A stretch of 22,757 nucleotides of DNA. Origin: Diplocarpon mali (taxonomy: Eukaryota; Ascomycota; Leotiomycetes; Helotiales; Drepanopezizaceae). Position 1 is the stretch's first letter. Each line of letters begins with the position of its first letter. This document shows positions 1 through 10,538 of the stretch, piece by piece. Where the stretch lies: assembly GCA_024741835.1 (NCBI GenBank), contig JAENRP010000478.1, positions 1-22,757 on the forward strand, written 5' to 3'. The notes under the pieces were generated by a model. That model was not told where the DNA came from, made no database searches, and saw only the letters and a list, made by a program, of their open reading frames with translations. Both the position numbers and the translations under genes were made by a program.

Positions 1-384
1 GTTTAAGCCTTTTAATATATTAGTTTTCTCGCACTTAGGGTTTGCTAGTAATTAATATACTATTGCCTTAACCTATATTATTTTATATTCTTTACTAATA
101 GTAGTAGGAGCTACTACTTTTATTATTTAAAATATATATAAAGACCTAAGATAGATAGGTCTTATAATATATATTATATAATTAACGTAAGACAGTAGGA
201 GGATAAAAGGGCCATCTTCTATATATAGAGATAGCGCGTATTACTATAGTACTAAATATACCCTATACTTAGGACTTGTTCTTAACATCTTATCTAAGAG
301 AGCCCGCTTGTGGTACTTCCTCCTCTTGTTTTTAGGTCTTCCCTTAGGCCTATTCTTATGTTGTCTCCCCTTTGTTTTATAATA

Positions 385-1797
385 TATGCAAATAGAACCC
401 TAGAGCGTTATAAAGTAAGGCTTATAGCTAGGGGCTTCTCTTAGTAGTATAGAGAAGACTACTTCGACACATTCGCGCTAATAGTTTGCATAGATACCCT
501 TTGTATATTTATAGTAATAGTAGCTGCTAAGGACCTTAAATGCAAATAGTATAATATTAAAAATGCATTTACTAAAGCGACTATAAAGGAACGGATTTTT
601 CTCTTTTAACCTAATAGTATTCCTATATATGCTGGCCACTCTCTCTATATACTCTGCAGTATCTATAGGCTTAAATAATCAGCTTATAATTAGAACCTCT
701 TATATAGCTCTACTTTAGTAGAAATAGGATTCGTTTAAAGCCTAGCTAACCCTTATCTATTTACTTATACTAAGCGTAGAATTAAGTTGCTACTATATAT
801 TAACGATATTGCTATAGCTGCGAAGACAACTACTCAATTGGATTAGTTCTTTATAATAATTTGGAAACGTTTTAATACTAAGGATCTAAGGGGAATTTAT
901 AAGATCCTTAGCATCTGCATCATAAGGAACCGCTCTACTCGAGAACTTTAGTTAGACTAAGAGCAGTATATTAAGAAGATCCTAGACCGAATAGGACTCT
1001 TTGCTTATACTCCTAACTTTAAGCCAAAGCGTACTTTAATTAAAGGAAAATATAATAAGTTAGAGCCTACTAATGAAAATGAGTAGAGAGGAGATCTAAA
1101 GAAGTACTAATAAGATATTAGAGCGATTATATATACTATAGTATATATAAGACTAGATATCGCCTTTATTATTAAGCAATTTAATCAGAATCTAAAGGAT
1201 CTAACGATTCGATATAAGAATGCAGTCAAGCGACTTAAAAGGTACCTTTAATTAATAATTATATAAAAGGTAAGATATAAATTAATAAAATATATAAGTA
1301 CAAAGCTTAAGGTATATACTAATTCCAATTAGGTAAATATAAAAGGTCGGAAAAGTATATCTAAAAGCGTAGCAGTACTATATAGCAGACCTATATTATA
1401 AGAAAGTAGGAAGTAGAAATCAGTAGCTATTATAAGTACTAAGGTCGAATATATATTAATATCGTCAAATTGCAAGTAAGGATTATAGATCGCTTAAGTT
1501 TTAAAAGATATAGGTTTTGCTAAGTATATTAAATAAGATAAGAACTATATTAATCTTTAAGCAGATAATATAAGGGCGATTGCACTTGCAAAGAATCTAT
1601 ACTTATATAAGCGATTGAAATATATTAATATCGCCTACTACTTTATCTACGACCTTATTGCAAAGAATAAGTTATTAATTACTTATATTCTAACTAATCG
1701 AATAGTAGTAGATAGATTTATAAAGCTATTAAAGATAGTTATAAAGTTCAAAGCATTTAAAGATATGCTAAGGTTGCAGAAGATAGTAAGGGCTTAG
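385..1797 (+). pseudogene. Copia element A pol: reverse transcriptase and RNase H remnant
   Basis: The remnant would encode the RT and RNase H that copy Copia RNA into DNA in virus-like particles. From about 400 the reading shows ERYKVRLIARGFS, then a DYFDTFALIV block, then NIKNAFTKATIKERIF near 560-600, matching the start of Copia RT_2. The YVDD active site reads LLYINDI (about 786-815), so the first catalytic aspartate is asparagine (GAC to AAC). RNase H follows: the usual ALSSTEAEY block survives as ISTKVEY near 1430-1455, and the KHIDIRYHFIRDLI block survives as KYINIAYYFIYDLI at 1618-1660. Stop codons, mostly former CAG or CAA, interrupt the frame throughout. The last clean stretch is 1615-1797, the RNase H C-terminus (60 codons). 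It is non-functional. Class assignment is secure; exact ends are approximate. Confidence 0.85.
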
Positions 1798-1809
1798 TAG
1801 GCTTAAGGA

Positions 1810-1978
1810 CGACTCTTAGGCCTACCCTGCAAGTTAGGTTATATAGTCTTATAGAGGAAAGTTTTTAAATCGACTCCTAGGCCTAGACCGCGAGTCAAGT
1901 CATATAGTCTTATAAAGGAACGCTTTTAGAAATTTAACTCCTAGTCCTACCTTATAAGTAAGATTAGTGATTTTAATA
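1810..1978 (+). repeat. Imperfect tandem repeat, 61-64 bp, three copies
   Basis: Three consecutive units start at 1810, 1871 and 1935, each opening with a variant of CGACTCCTAGGCCTA and continuing with a shared GTTATATAGTCTTATA-type block followed by AGAGGAA or AAAGGAA. The third unit is shorter and more degenerate. The repeat directly follows the RNase H end of element A, so it may be in the 3' untranslated region or the U3 of its LTR. Differences between units are mainly transitions, consistent with RIP after duplication. Confidence 0.6.
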
Positions 1979-2220
1979 GAAGTTACTATTAATTAATTGT
2001 TTTTAATTTAAAGAGATACTTAAGAGTTGGATTAGCGCAAAAGGATAGTTATTATTTTCCCAACTATAGGTCAATCGGAGTAAGGTCTAAGTAAGGGTAT
2101 TAAGATAAGTAATATAGCTATCACTCCGATATATTATTATATAACCCTACTACTTAATCAGTAGGATATTAATACGTATATAGCTATAGAGAAGAAAGGG
2201 GTAACCTTCCTTCTCTAATT
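1979..2220. other. Junction between Copia A 3' end and Gypsy 5' end, unresolved
   Basis: This stretch must hold the end of element A and the start of the Gypsy element, so LTR sequence is expected. I could not align it convincingly to the LTR-like tail at 16,367-16,495. It contains two short inverted repeats: ATCGGAGT at 2074-2081 with ACTCCGAT at 2123-2130, and CCTACT at 2146-2151 with AGTAGG at 2160-2165 (8-nt loop). No coding signal was seen. Confidence 0.4.
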
Positions 2221-2933
2221 CTTATTAATATATCGACTATCGACCTTTAGAAGCCTCCTTTACCTACTGCGCCGACTCACTTAAGCTCAATATTTAAAAG
2301 GTTTACTAAAGCCAAAGGTAATGCTTCTAAGTGGCTTAACCGTCTATAGTATAACTTTAAGAGTGCAGGGTATATAACGCTAGATCCCGAAATGTTCTTT
2401 AAAGCTATTAATATCTTATTCGAAGGTTAGGCAATAGAATAGCTAGATTCTAGCGCTGAATTCTAAGCTATTATTAATAAAAAAGAGAACGCTACTATTA
2501 ATCATATTGCCAACTTTAAGCAAGCGCTAAAGGCTAAGTATCCTATTAAGGTAGCTAACCATATTAAAAACAATATCTAATATAATATTAAAAACCTTGC
2601 CTAGAATCCTAATAAGTTACTTACTATATACTACTAAAGGACTACCTACTTGCTTCGTTGTATATATAGTAAGGATACTAGCAGATTAACAACCAATCTA
2701 GCACTTAATTCAATTAAGCAGGTCGTCTTAAATAGTATTATCGCAGCTTTTGTCAAAGGCATTTATAATAATAAGTTATAAGTGGCTGCTCTCTTTAAGT
2801 TAGCATTATCGTTTAGCGCCTTATAGAAAGCCTTAGACGTTGTTAAGGATACTTAGAATATATTAAATATAACTTATAAGATGGAATAGCGTCGCTAGGA
2901 AAAATTCGAGATTAAGCAGCTATAATAGTTATA
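2221..2933 (+). pseudogene. Gypsy gag remnant, 5' part
   Basis: This is the capsid (gag) part of the Gypsy element. The frame reads KGNASKWLNRLQYDFKSAGY near 2320-2380 (with one TAG where glutamine is expected), followed by helix-rich sequence, ALKAKYPIKV at about 2528-2557, and a charged C-terminal stretch with EQRRQEKFEIKQ. The SKWL-x-RL ... AGY ... ALKAKYP layout fits fungal retroelement gag proteins. Most stops replace glutamine codons. The frame is cut at about 2930 by the nested Copia element and continues from 10,539. Assignment to the Gypsy, not to either Copia, rests on this in-frame continuity. Confidence 0.75.
2929..2933. repeat. Target-site duplication, left copy (TTATA)
   Basis: The five bases TTATA directly before the left LTR are repeated exactly at 10,534-10,538 after the right LTR. 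A 5-bp duplication is normal for Copia integrases. It fixes both LTR ends and shows a single integration event into the Gypsy gag. Confidence 0.9.
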
Positions 2934-3132
2934 TATGGTGCGGTCGGCTGGAGGGCCTTTATTAGGTCGCTTAAGAGGCTCGCAGAAGTAGGAGAAGATG
3001 ATTGATTATATTATTATTTAATATATATATAGTAAGGAGACTTCGGAAAGAAAAAGGGAGAGTCTATGACTTAATAGGAGTTATATAAAGGGTCTTTAGA
3101 ATAAGTAGAGACTCCGCCTATTTTATATAATA
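2934..3132 (-). repeat. 3' LTR of Copia element B (199 bp)
   Basis: It aligns without gaps to 10,335-10,533. By hand I count about 29 differences, all transitions, and no transversions. RIP is heavier at the right end here: CACGTGG in the other copy is TATATAA in this one. The sequence immediately inside (3133-3142) reads CTAAGGAGTA on the coding strand and is a weak polypurine-tract candidate for plus-strand priming. Confidence 0.9.
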
Positions 3133-4600
3133 TACTCCTTAGTTAGGCGATGCTTTTAAAATCGCTTAGCTATATAGATAAAATAAAAGAAAGAATAGTA
3201 GTTGTAAGGAAAAGAGGCTCTATCTTATATGCCGCCCCTTTAGAGGTCGTTCCTTTTAGAATAAGAAGGGTCGCTATAGGTAATAAGCGCGCTTAAGAAT
3301 CTTCGCGATTCTACGCTAGTGCTCTATTAGGCTTCCTATAAAGTATTTCCATCGCAGAGGTTCTCCTTCCTTCTTTTAAAAATAACCCTCCTTTATTATT
3401 TAAAAATATCGTCTTTATATTAATAATTTTTAAATATAAAAGGAACTCCCGCTTATTATAGTCCCGGCCGCCCTCGCAAAGTAAGACCCTTAGAGTCCCT
3501 ATACCCTATATTGTATTAACTTTGCGCTAGGTTGCTAGTACTTCTTTAGGAGCTGCAACCCTAGCGCGATTGTCCTAGCGCCTGCTAGGCAATAAGCCGC
3601 CGCTGCTGTTACCCTCGCTGCCGCCGCCGCCCCTGCCGCTGCCACTATTAAAGAGCCCTGCCCCTACTGCGCGCTGTATACTTAAGCCTACGATAGAGCG
3701 CGACAACGCGTGCGTGCGTTATATTATATGCAAAAGCACTAGCAATCTCGATTGTCAGTGCTTTAATAGTACCTTTAGTACGCATTACGTTTATTATATA
3801 ATACTAAGCAATAGCTGCTAATAGGCTAGCGGACCTCTCCTCGCCTCTTAAGAGGCTATCGTATCAGCCTATGCCTGCGGCACTTTTAAGGAAGAGGTAG
3901 CACTACTATTAAATATAATAAAAGGTGCGCTTTAGAGCTTCTATAGTATATCTTATTAAATCTTATTAAGTTCTAAGCTGATTTTAAAAGATAAGAGCGA
4001 TTAAACCCTAGTGCTAGGAGGGCCTGCCACTCTTGCGAATAGTAGTGCTACTGCCTCCCCTGCTTTTAATATACTATTCCTATTCGCTCCTAGCCCCTTT
4101 AACTTAGACCCGTTCGCCTCTATTGCCGCTGCTACTCTTATCCCTTCCGCCTTTGCTATCGCAGCCATTGCTATAGTCTTTCTATTTGTCTCTCTAGCCC
4201 TTGCCGTCGCCGCGCCTATCCTTGCCGCCGCCTCTGCCGCCCTTGCTCCTATTGCCCTTGCCGCACCTCCTGCCTTCGCCCCTGCTATTGCTAGTATATT
4301 TGCCGGCAGGCCTCTGGCTAAGGGAGTACTAGTAGGCCTCTCTTAAGAGGAGATCTATATAAAGCTCTTAGCTATAGTATCTTGGCTCTTAGCCTTAGCT
4401 AAGAGAATTTAAAAGAGGGTCGCGCCTTATAATAGCGGCTTAAGAATATTACCTATTCTATATTTTTAAAAAAGGAGAAGCTTTTATAGTGCGCTTTATA
4501 AGAGAAAATAAATGAATATAACTATAAGAGAGTAAGAGCTTATAAGTATAAGTCTTTTAATAATAAGTGACTACTTACTAATAAGTGCAAGTTGCTAAAT
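3133..4600 (-). other. Extended 3' tail of Copia B with GC-rich islands; possible degraded extra ORF
   Basis: This region lies between the end of RNase H and the 3' LTR, where most Copia elements have little sequence. Two islands (about 3590-3665 and 4020-4345) are rich in GCC and GCT, unlike the AT-rich surroundings. In the coding (minus) orientation, one frame of the 4020-4345 island is open and Ala/Arg-rich (for example ARAAEAAARIGAATARARE). Another is Gly/Ser/Arg-rich with stops only where glutamine is plausible. The 3590-3665 island reads GSGRGGGGSEGNSSGG in one minus frame. The plus-strand 111-codon open stretch at 4011-4346 is probably a by-product of GCC repetition. I do not recognise a protein family. 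It could be an extra ORF, a low-complexity gag-like tail, or expanded GCC repeat. Confidence 0.4.
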
Positions 4601-6420
4601 GATTATTTAAAAGCTTTAAAGGTTTAATAAATAAACGAAGCTCTTAAACTTCTAGTAGTTTAGATTCTTAATAAGCCTATTTGCGTATATCTCTTTAGTA
4701 AGGAGGTAGATTATCTAAAAGCTTCCTCTCTAATACTCTTAATAGATCTATATATTACTGATTTCGATATATTAAAGGCTTATCTTAATCTTCTTATTCT
4801 TTATAACAATTAGCTAAATCGTCTATTAATTATTATAATATATATTCCATTTAAAGAAGGAGTCTATGCGAATCTCCTTAAAGAGGCGTTTTATAGCTAT
4901 CATCTCCTTTGCAGTAGAAACTATACTATAGAGTTCTACTTTAGTAGAGGAGAGCGTGATAGTCGCTTGGCGATTCGCTTTCTAAATAATCAGTCTTTTA
5001 AATAGGAAGAAGACATATCCTTAAGAGGATCTGCAGGTCTCTTAATTATCTTTAAAAGAAGCATTTAAAGAAGCGACCAATTGGTATTCCCTAGCTTTAA
5101 AGCTATAGGCAATTCCTAAGAAGCGCGTGCTATATAGGTATTAAAGCGTCTAGTCCGCAGCTAAGAGGTGCTTAAAGCTTAGATTAGTTAAGAAGAAAGA
5201 TAGTTAGGAGGCTGCGAACGCAATATCTAAGTATATTATAATCGCTATATAGAGAATAGAGCCTATTTTCTCTTAGTACTCCTTTACCTTTTTTAAAGAA
5301 GCTTACCTTAAGTTCTTAATAAACTCCTTCTTTAGCAATAAAGTACTAAGCACTCTCCTTATATTAGCTTTAAACTTTTAAGCGATCTTCTTAATATAGG
5401 TATTATAAACTAAGAAGATCCTCTTTGCTTTTTTATCTTAAATAATCCTTACTTTAAGGAACTAGGAGATATCTCTTATAATAGTAAGCTTATATACCCT
5501 CTTTAGGTCTTTAATTAGACGAGTCGCCTGATCTAGGTTAGAGGCCTTATATAATACTTGAATATTATCGATATAAAATACTATAAAGACTATGCGATCC
5601 TTTATTATGAAAATATAAGGCTCTTCGCTTAATAGCTTAAGTTAAAGGCCCTTAAGCATTCCTACGAAGTTCTTATACTATAGCGCTAAAGAGTTTTTTA
5701 GCCTATAGAGCGCGCGGTCCAGTTCTACTATTATACTAAGGCGCTTAAAGCCATCTAGTAGGAAGCATATGACTAAAGTACTCCTTAGGTCTTTAGAAGC
5801 GTTAACAAACGCGTTAATAATATTAAATTGCTTTACTTCCATATCGAAGTACGCAGTAAGCGCTATTAGTACTTTAAAAGACCTCGCTGCGAGCGTAGCT
5901 ATATAGGTTAAGAAAATTAAAGCTTTATCTTAAAGATCCCCTTATATAACTAGCTATAATCAGCACTTTAAAAGCTTGCTAAAGCTATTAACTTTATAAG
6001 TAAAAACCTATTTTAATAGTATCAGCAAGGGTTTTAAGTAATCCCTTTATACGATTCTCTAGCAACTTTAAGATTCTAAATTCCTAATCTCCTAGTGCCC
6101 TCCTTCTTTAAATCGTTTGCTAAAAGGGTGCTTCTCTAGGTCTAGCTATCCTTTCGGAGGCTTTAATAGAGAGCCTTAGTACTATAGGCGGTTAAGAGAC
6201 TGCGCTTTATCCTTTGCCTAACTATCAACTGCAGCTTTAATAATTATATAAACTGTCAAATAGTCCTTCCTATCCTCCCTTATTTATTCATTTGCTTAAA
6301 AGGTTAATACAAACTCCTGCGTATATAAGGAGTAGGGTAAATTAATATTACTTTAAGAGAATATATACTTTAAAGTAATAGTATACACTTTTAAAGTCTC
6401 CTATTGCTTAACGCTTAAGC
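4600..6420 (-). pseudogene. Copia B pol: reverse transcriptase and RNase H remnant
   Basis: Reading the minus strand, RT begins with blocks such as YFDMEVKQFNIINAFVNAS (near 5850-5800) and VELDRALYRLKNS (near 5735-5690), typical of fungal Copia RT_2. The active site is VFYIDNIQV at about 5560-5590, so YVDD has become YIDN and the second catalytic aspartate is lost. RNase H follows at lower coordinates with TITLSSTKVELYSIVSTAKE near 4960-4900, matching the conserved ALSSTEAEY block. The last block, KFKSFVYLLNL, lies near 4630-4600. Stops of the CAG-to-TAG type are scattered. Family membership is clear; the enzyme would be dead. Confidence 0.87.
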
Positions 6421-7349
6421 GTCTTATCCTCTTTTGCCTAAGAAGAGGGAGTTCCTCTTTGCGCTTTTTTCTATAGGTCTTCTCCTTTATTTTTATTATT
6501 ACTAAAGGTTTATCTAAGAGTTTAAGTAGCTCTATCTCCTAAGCCTATAGTCTTTAAGCTAGTATTACAACTTAAGGTATTATATTATTAAGGCCTACTC
6601 CTCTTACTAGGTCGCTTCTTATAAGATTATTAAAGCTCCTCCTAGATCTTGGCAGCAGTGCCTTTAGCCTTTTACCAAAGTTTACTAAGGCTTGCCTTTA
6701 TAACTGAAGACTTTATCTTAAAGCCCTTAAGCCATTTCCATTCCTATATAAAATGGCGGCTAAAGATCTATCGATCGCCCTATAGAACTTATCTTTAGAG
6801 ACTCCCTTAAAGTTGTCTATAGTTCCTTCTTTAGTAGGGCCTCTATAAGGAATTATTACCCCTAAGCTCTAGTCGCCATTTGCCTTCTTAGAGACTAGCG
6901 AAGTGGCTTCTAATTCGCTTACTTCTACCTCTAAGTTTTTAAGCAGGTCTCTTAGAGAATTTGGATTTAAATTAAGGCCTTCTATATTATTAATTAAAGG
7001 CTATAGAGCAGCGTCGGTCTATAATATAGGCTCTTCTTATATAGCGGCTTCTTTTGCAGCAATTGCGTTTAACCTTATAATAAGCTCCGATTCTTCGAAA
7101 ATGCCTTTAAACTTAGCATCCTAAGCTCCCTCTCCTTCTTTGATTAATTAGAGGGTTATCTTAAGTTCCTAGCGCGATATAGGGTTTGCGCGCTTAGCTT
7201 CTGGACTATAGAAGAGAGACTTATCGAATTCGATATTATAAGTTATTATTACTTGCTAAAGTATAAGAACCCAGATTCTATAAACATTAAAGGTAATATA
7301 TCTAATTAAGTAACCTAAGTGCCCTTATGGTTTAATTTTAAAGGTTCGG

Positions 7350-8260
7350 CGGTCCCTTCCTACCTCCCTCTCCTTAATTAAAGGGTATGCGCAAGCGCTA
7401 TACGTATAAATGCAACTCTAGTCAGGCTTTAAGCTTACTATCATTTGCTTAATAAGCAGCAGCTTATAGAATTGAAAATACTGCTTAAACTAATTGTAAA
7501 GAGCCTCGCTTAATAAGATCATCTTCTTCTTAGCGAGTAGGGAGATATTATAAAGGTATATAGCAGCCTTTATAACCTTTGGCCAAAGGCTTGCTAAAAG
7601 CCTAGCGTGGATTCTCATTTTAATAAAGCGTTCAATCAACTCCCTTCTTACTCGCTCTACGCCTCTATTCAATTAGTATATATAGGCAGGAGTAAGCTTT
7701 AAATCGATTCCCTCCTCTTTTACCTATCTTTAGTACTTTATAAGAGAGTCTTCCTTTAAGGAGATTACTAAAGTATTATTATCTTACCTAATCTTGCAAA
7801 TTGAAAGCCTATATTAGCGTTTCACCTATACTTTAAAGGCCTAGAGGACCTCTATAACTATATCTCCGCCCTTTAATCTTAATAGGAATATCTAAAGTAT
7901 ACTACTATACTTATCCTTAATTAAAAGAACCTATAAGCAACTATTATATAAGTTATTTAAAAAGTTAAAGAGATCCTAAGAGATCCTAAAGAAAGGCCTT
8001 AAAGATCGGTTCTTAAAGGTAGCGCAAGAAATAACTTACCTAGTAGACGCTATTATATATATAAGGCACTCTAGCTTCTATATTCCTCTGATCTTTACTC
8101 TTTTAGCGCACTTGACTAGCACTTAAAGAGCCTCTGCGCCTAAGTGGCCAGCGCGAAGGTACTAAGTATATACGTTATTATCCCGCACCTTAATAGGTGC
8201 ATAGTTAGACTGGAACCTATTATAAAGCGTTATCTTAGCTATAAGAAATGCTATTAAGGT
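7350..8260 (-). pseudogene. Copia B pol: GAG-pre-integrase and integrase remnant
   Basis: The minus strand shows the GAG-pre-integrase block RAGHLGAEALQVLVKCAKRV (about 8165-8100), then the integrase core. The best preserved piece is 7490-7672: 60 codons ending the rve core, with ERVRRELIERFIKMRIHARL, then LWPKVIKAAIYLYN. This matches the usual VERANRTI ... LW-x-EAVKTAVYI-N pattern. Integrase would insert the cDNA and cause the 5-bp duplication seen at the element ends. Between integrase and RT (about 6420-7350) the sequence is coding-like but too degraded for domain calls. The integrase-before-RT order in the coding direction confirms Copia. Confidence 0.82.
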
Positions 8261-8899
8261 AGAGAAGTTATATTAAAGTATATTTAAAAGATCTAAATAG
8301 TTAATAGGCTTATATTTAAAGAAAATGAGATTATAGCAATACTTTAACTAAGCTCGCTTTATAGAATCTCTAATGCTCTTAAAGCGCAAAGTAAGGTCTA
8401 CTTTAAAGTATTAAAAACCCTTATCCGTAAGGAGCCTCTTTAAGATAATATTAGTAATAAACTCCTTTATAATAGTAATATTATAAAGTATTATCCTTAT
8501 AAGAGAGCCGTTATATTATAAAAGAGAGTCTGCTATATATCTATTACCTCTCTTAATAATTAGGAGTCTTAAGGTACCTACTTTAATATATTATTATAAG
8601 TTGCCAGAAGGCTTAAAGGTGCCTGCAATAAGTAAATCCTTTAAATTAATAATATAAGTAGTTATGCAATTATTAAGGAGCGTACTTAAAGAGAGCAAGT
8701 AGTATTTTAGCTTAAAGAGGTAGTAAACGTTAAACGATTCTTCAAAAGCGTCGAAGGCAAAGGGATCTATTATTATAAAGACTAGTGAGTTCTCCCTTTT
8801 ATCACCTGAACTATCCTCCCTAAAGGCTAAAGCCTTTCCCTTGAATTTATCAATCGCTATTACTGCAATATCATTCTCCTTAAGCTATGCTTAAAGACC

Positions 8900-10290
8900 C
8901 TTGAACTAGTCTCTTGCGTTTAACGCCTTTTGTATTCGTAAGACCTCCTCTCGCAAGGGGAGAACCTTTATATTTTCCTTATGCCCGTCTATAGCATATA
9001 ACAGTTTCCGACAGTCCTAGGGCTTTTAATAGTGATTTTTAAAGCCTTTACAAGGGCACTTAGGCCTAATCTCCCTTTTAAAGCTTATAAAGCGATTTTA
9101 AAAGCTGCTCGCTAAAGCCTGCGAAAGGGTTTTAGCATTTAGGAGAGACTCTCGAGTAGTAAAAACTGCTAGCCCTTTATTATCGATCGCTCTATTAGAT
9201 TTAATACCCGCTAAGGCGCAGCTTAGCTACATTAGGTCGTGCTTATATAAGGTTCCCATTTGCTTATTAGTAATAATTTCCTCCTTTAAACGAGTCGCCT
9301 AACTCGGATTAATCTTTACTATAACTAAGTCTAAAAAGTCAATAACTCCCAGTCTCCCTTTGATTTTAAAAAGACTATATTATTCTACTAGGCGGTACGC
9401 CTCCTACTACTCTCGAATCTACTATTAAGTATTAATTCTCCTAGTCTTGCCTTAGCGTAGTATATTATAATACTAAAGCCTCGTCTAAGACTGAATAGCC
9501 TTATTAAAAGGCGCAATATCACGCTTTAAAATAAATACTAGGCCTTAGAGTAAGAGTTGCTAGTTTATTAAAATAGAATACGGGTCGTTAGTAGTAGTTC
9601 CAATTATAGGAGTATCTCTATCAGGTATTAAGAAGGAGAGCTTCTTAGCTTAGATTTATACTTAAGCCATTGCAGAAGCTAAGAGCATTCTATCAATAGT
9701 CTTAAAGACCTATTCTAAGAGTAGCTTATAGTATTTGCATTAGGTCTTTTAAGTCTCCTTACGTATATAGTACTCCTTTATTAGGATTTTATATTTATCT
9801 TTAATATCCTTATATAAAGCCTATAGAGGAAGAGCCTTTAATAGGTCTCCTAAGGGAAAGCAGGCGTAAATCTATTCGGATAGAGTCGCTATATACTCTT
9901 TATATAACCTCGCGTATACTACGCAAAGGTTAGCCGTTTCCAATTCCTTAAGCTCCTATATAAAGGGAGCTTAAGGCTCAGTCTCTATAATTGACTTAAA
10001 TAGGAGTCTCAGATTAGTAAAAATAGTAATATTATAAAGCTTAGCGAAGAATATATATTTACTAAACCACTTCACCTAAGAGGCAAAGGTATTAAGGCAA
10101 GGCTTAAAGATACTTAAAGAGTCAGATATATTAAATAAAGTCTAGTAAAAAAGGTTAGGTATATAAATGAAGTTTGCAAATAAGGTTCGATCGGAAAATA
10201 GAGATTTATTAATTAAAAATAAAGGTCCTTTAAGTCATTATAAATACTCGAAAAGTCGATTAAGAGCTTAAAGGGCCCTTTAACCAATTA
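8900..10290 (-). pseudogene. Copia B gag remnant with zinc knuckle
   Basis: The minus strand encodes a gag-like region. Its C-terminal part carries a knuckle-like motif, CPCKGFKNHY then about five residues and DCRKLLYAI (about 9062-9005), a C-x-C...H...C arrangement seen in fungal Copia gag proteins. Upstream in coding direction (about 9660-9480), a frame with few stops reads LIPDRDTPIIGTTTNDPYSI and continues with RDIAPFNKAIQS. Between gag and the 5' LTR (10,290-10,334) the primer-binding site should follow the LTR. It reads GTTATAAGCC on the coding strand, and I cannot match it to a tRNA. Confidence 0.75.
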
Positions 10291-10334
10291 TATACAAAGA
10301 GAAAGCATATTAAAGTGCTTACAGGGCTTATAAC

Positions 10335-10533
10335 TATAGTACGGTCGGCTGAAGGGCCTTCATTAGGTCGCTCAAGAGGCTCGCAGAAGTAGGAGAAGAT
10401 GATTAATTATATTATTATCTAATATATATATAATAAGAAGACTTCGGAAAGAAAAAGGAAGAGTCTATGACTCAGCAGGAGTCACGTGGAAGGTCTCCAG
10501 AATAAGTGGAGACTCCGCCCATTCTGCACGACA
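10335..10533 (-). repeat. 5' LTR of Copia element B (199 bp)
   Basis: This is the partner of 2934-3132, with the same length and no gaps. The right part is less mutated here: TCACGTGGAAGG and CATTCTGCACGACA are preserved, which shows the TG...CA termini best. The left part is more mutated here (TACGGTCGGCTGAAGG against TGCGGTCGGCTGGAGG). As the coding strand is minus, this is the promoter-bearing 5' LTR. Confidence 0.9.
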
Positions 10534-10538
10534 TTATA
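10534..10538. repeat. Target-site duplication, right copy (TTATA)
   Basis: Identical to 2929-2933. Removing the insert and one copy restores an uninterrupted gag reading frame of the Gypsy host across the junction. Confidence 0.9.

Larger units (their letters stand above)
1..1980 (+). mobile_element. Ty1/Copia retrotransposon, 3' part, RIP-degraded (element A)
   Basis: This is the 3' portion of a Copia-class LTR retrotransposon that runs in from the left edge. The plus strand shows conserved RT and RNase H blocks in Copia order, broken by many in-frame TAG and TAA codons where glutamine is expected. Base composition is strongly AT-rich with abundant TpA, as expected after RIP. Bases 1-360 gave no recognisable domain in my reading and may be the linker between integrase and RT. 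The 3' LTR should lie within about 1800-2200, but its partner is outside the window, so I cannot place its ends. Its RT differs clearly from that of the Copia element at 2934-10533, so it is a different family. Confidence 0.85.
2934..10533 (-). mobile_element. Complete Ty1/Copia retrotransposon (element B), nested in the Gypsy gag
   Basis: This 7600-bp element is bounded by two colinear 199-bp LTRs (constant offset of 7401 bp, no indels) and a perfect TTATA duplication. Internal coding is on the minus strand in the order gag, integrase, RT, RNase H, which is the Copia order. LTR ends reconstruct to TG...CA: on the coding strand they start TGTCGTGCAG and end CACCACA before RIP. It is longer than a typical 5-kb Copia, mainly because about 1.4 kb lies between the RNase H end and the 3' LTR. 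RIP stops make it non-autonomous. It is younger than its Gypsy host, but LTR divergence cannot date it because all the differences are RIP-type transitions. Confidence 0.92.

Noticed and set aside
1979..2220. 5' LTR of the Gypsy element
   Set aside because: Expected here, and a CTATCA word occurs at 2118-2123, but the sequence before it does not align to 16,367-16,495 even allowing for transitions.
4011..4346. Plus-strand 111-codon Ala-rich open frame
   Set aside because: It lies antisense to Copia B inside the element. Its openness and composition follow from repeated GCC/GCT triplets, and no family is recognisable.
6903..7124. Plus-strand 73-codon open frame
   Set aside because: It is antisense to the pol region of Copia B between integrase and RT; the minus strand is the coding one.
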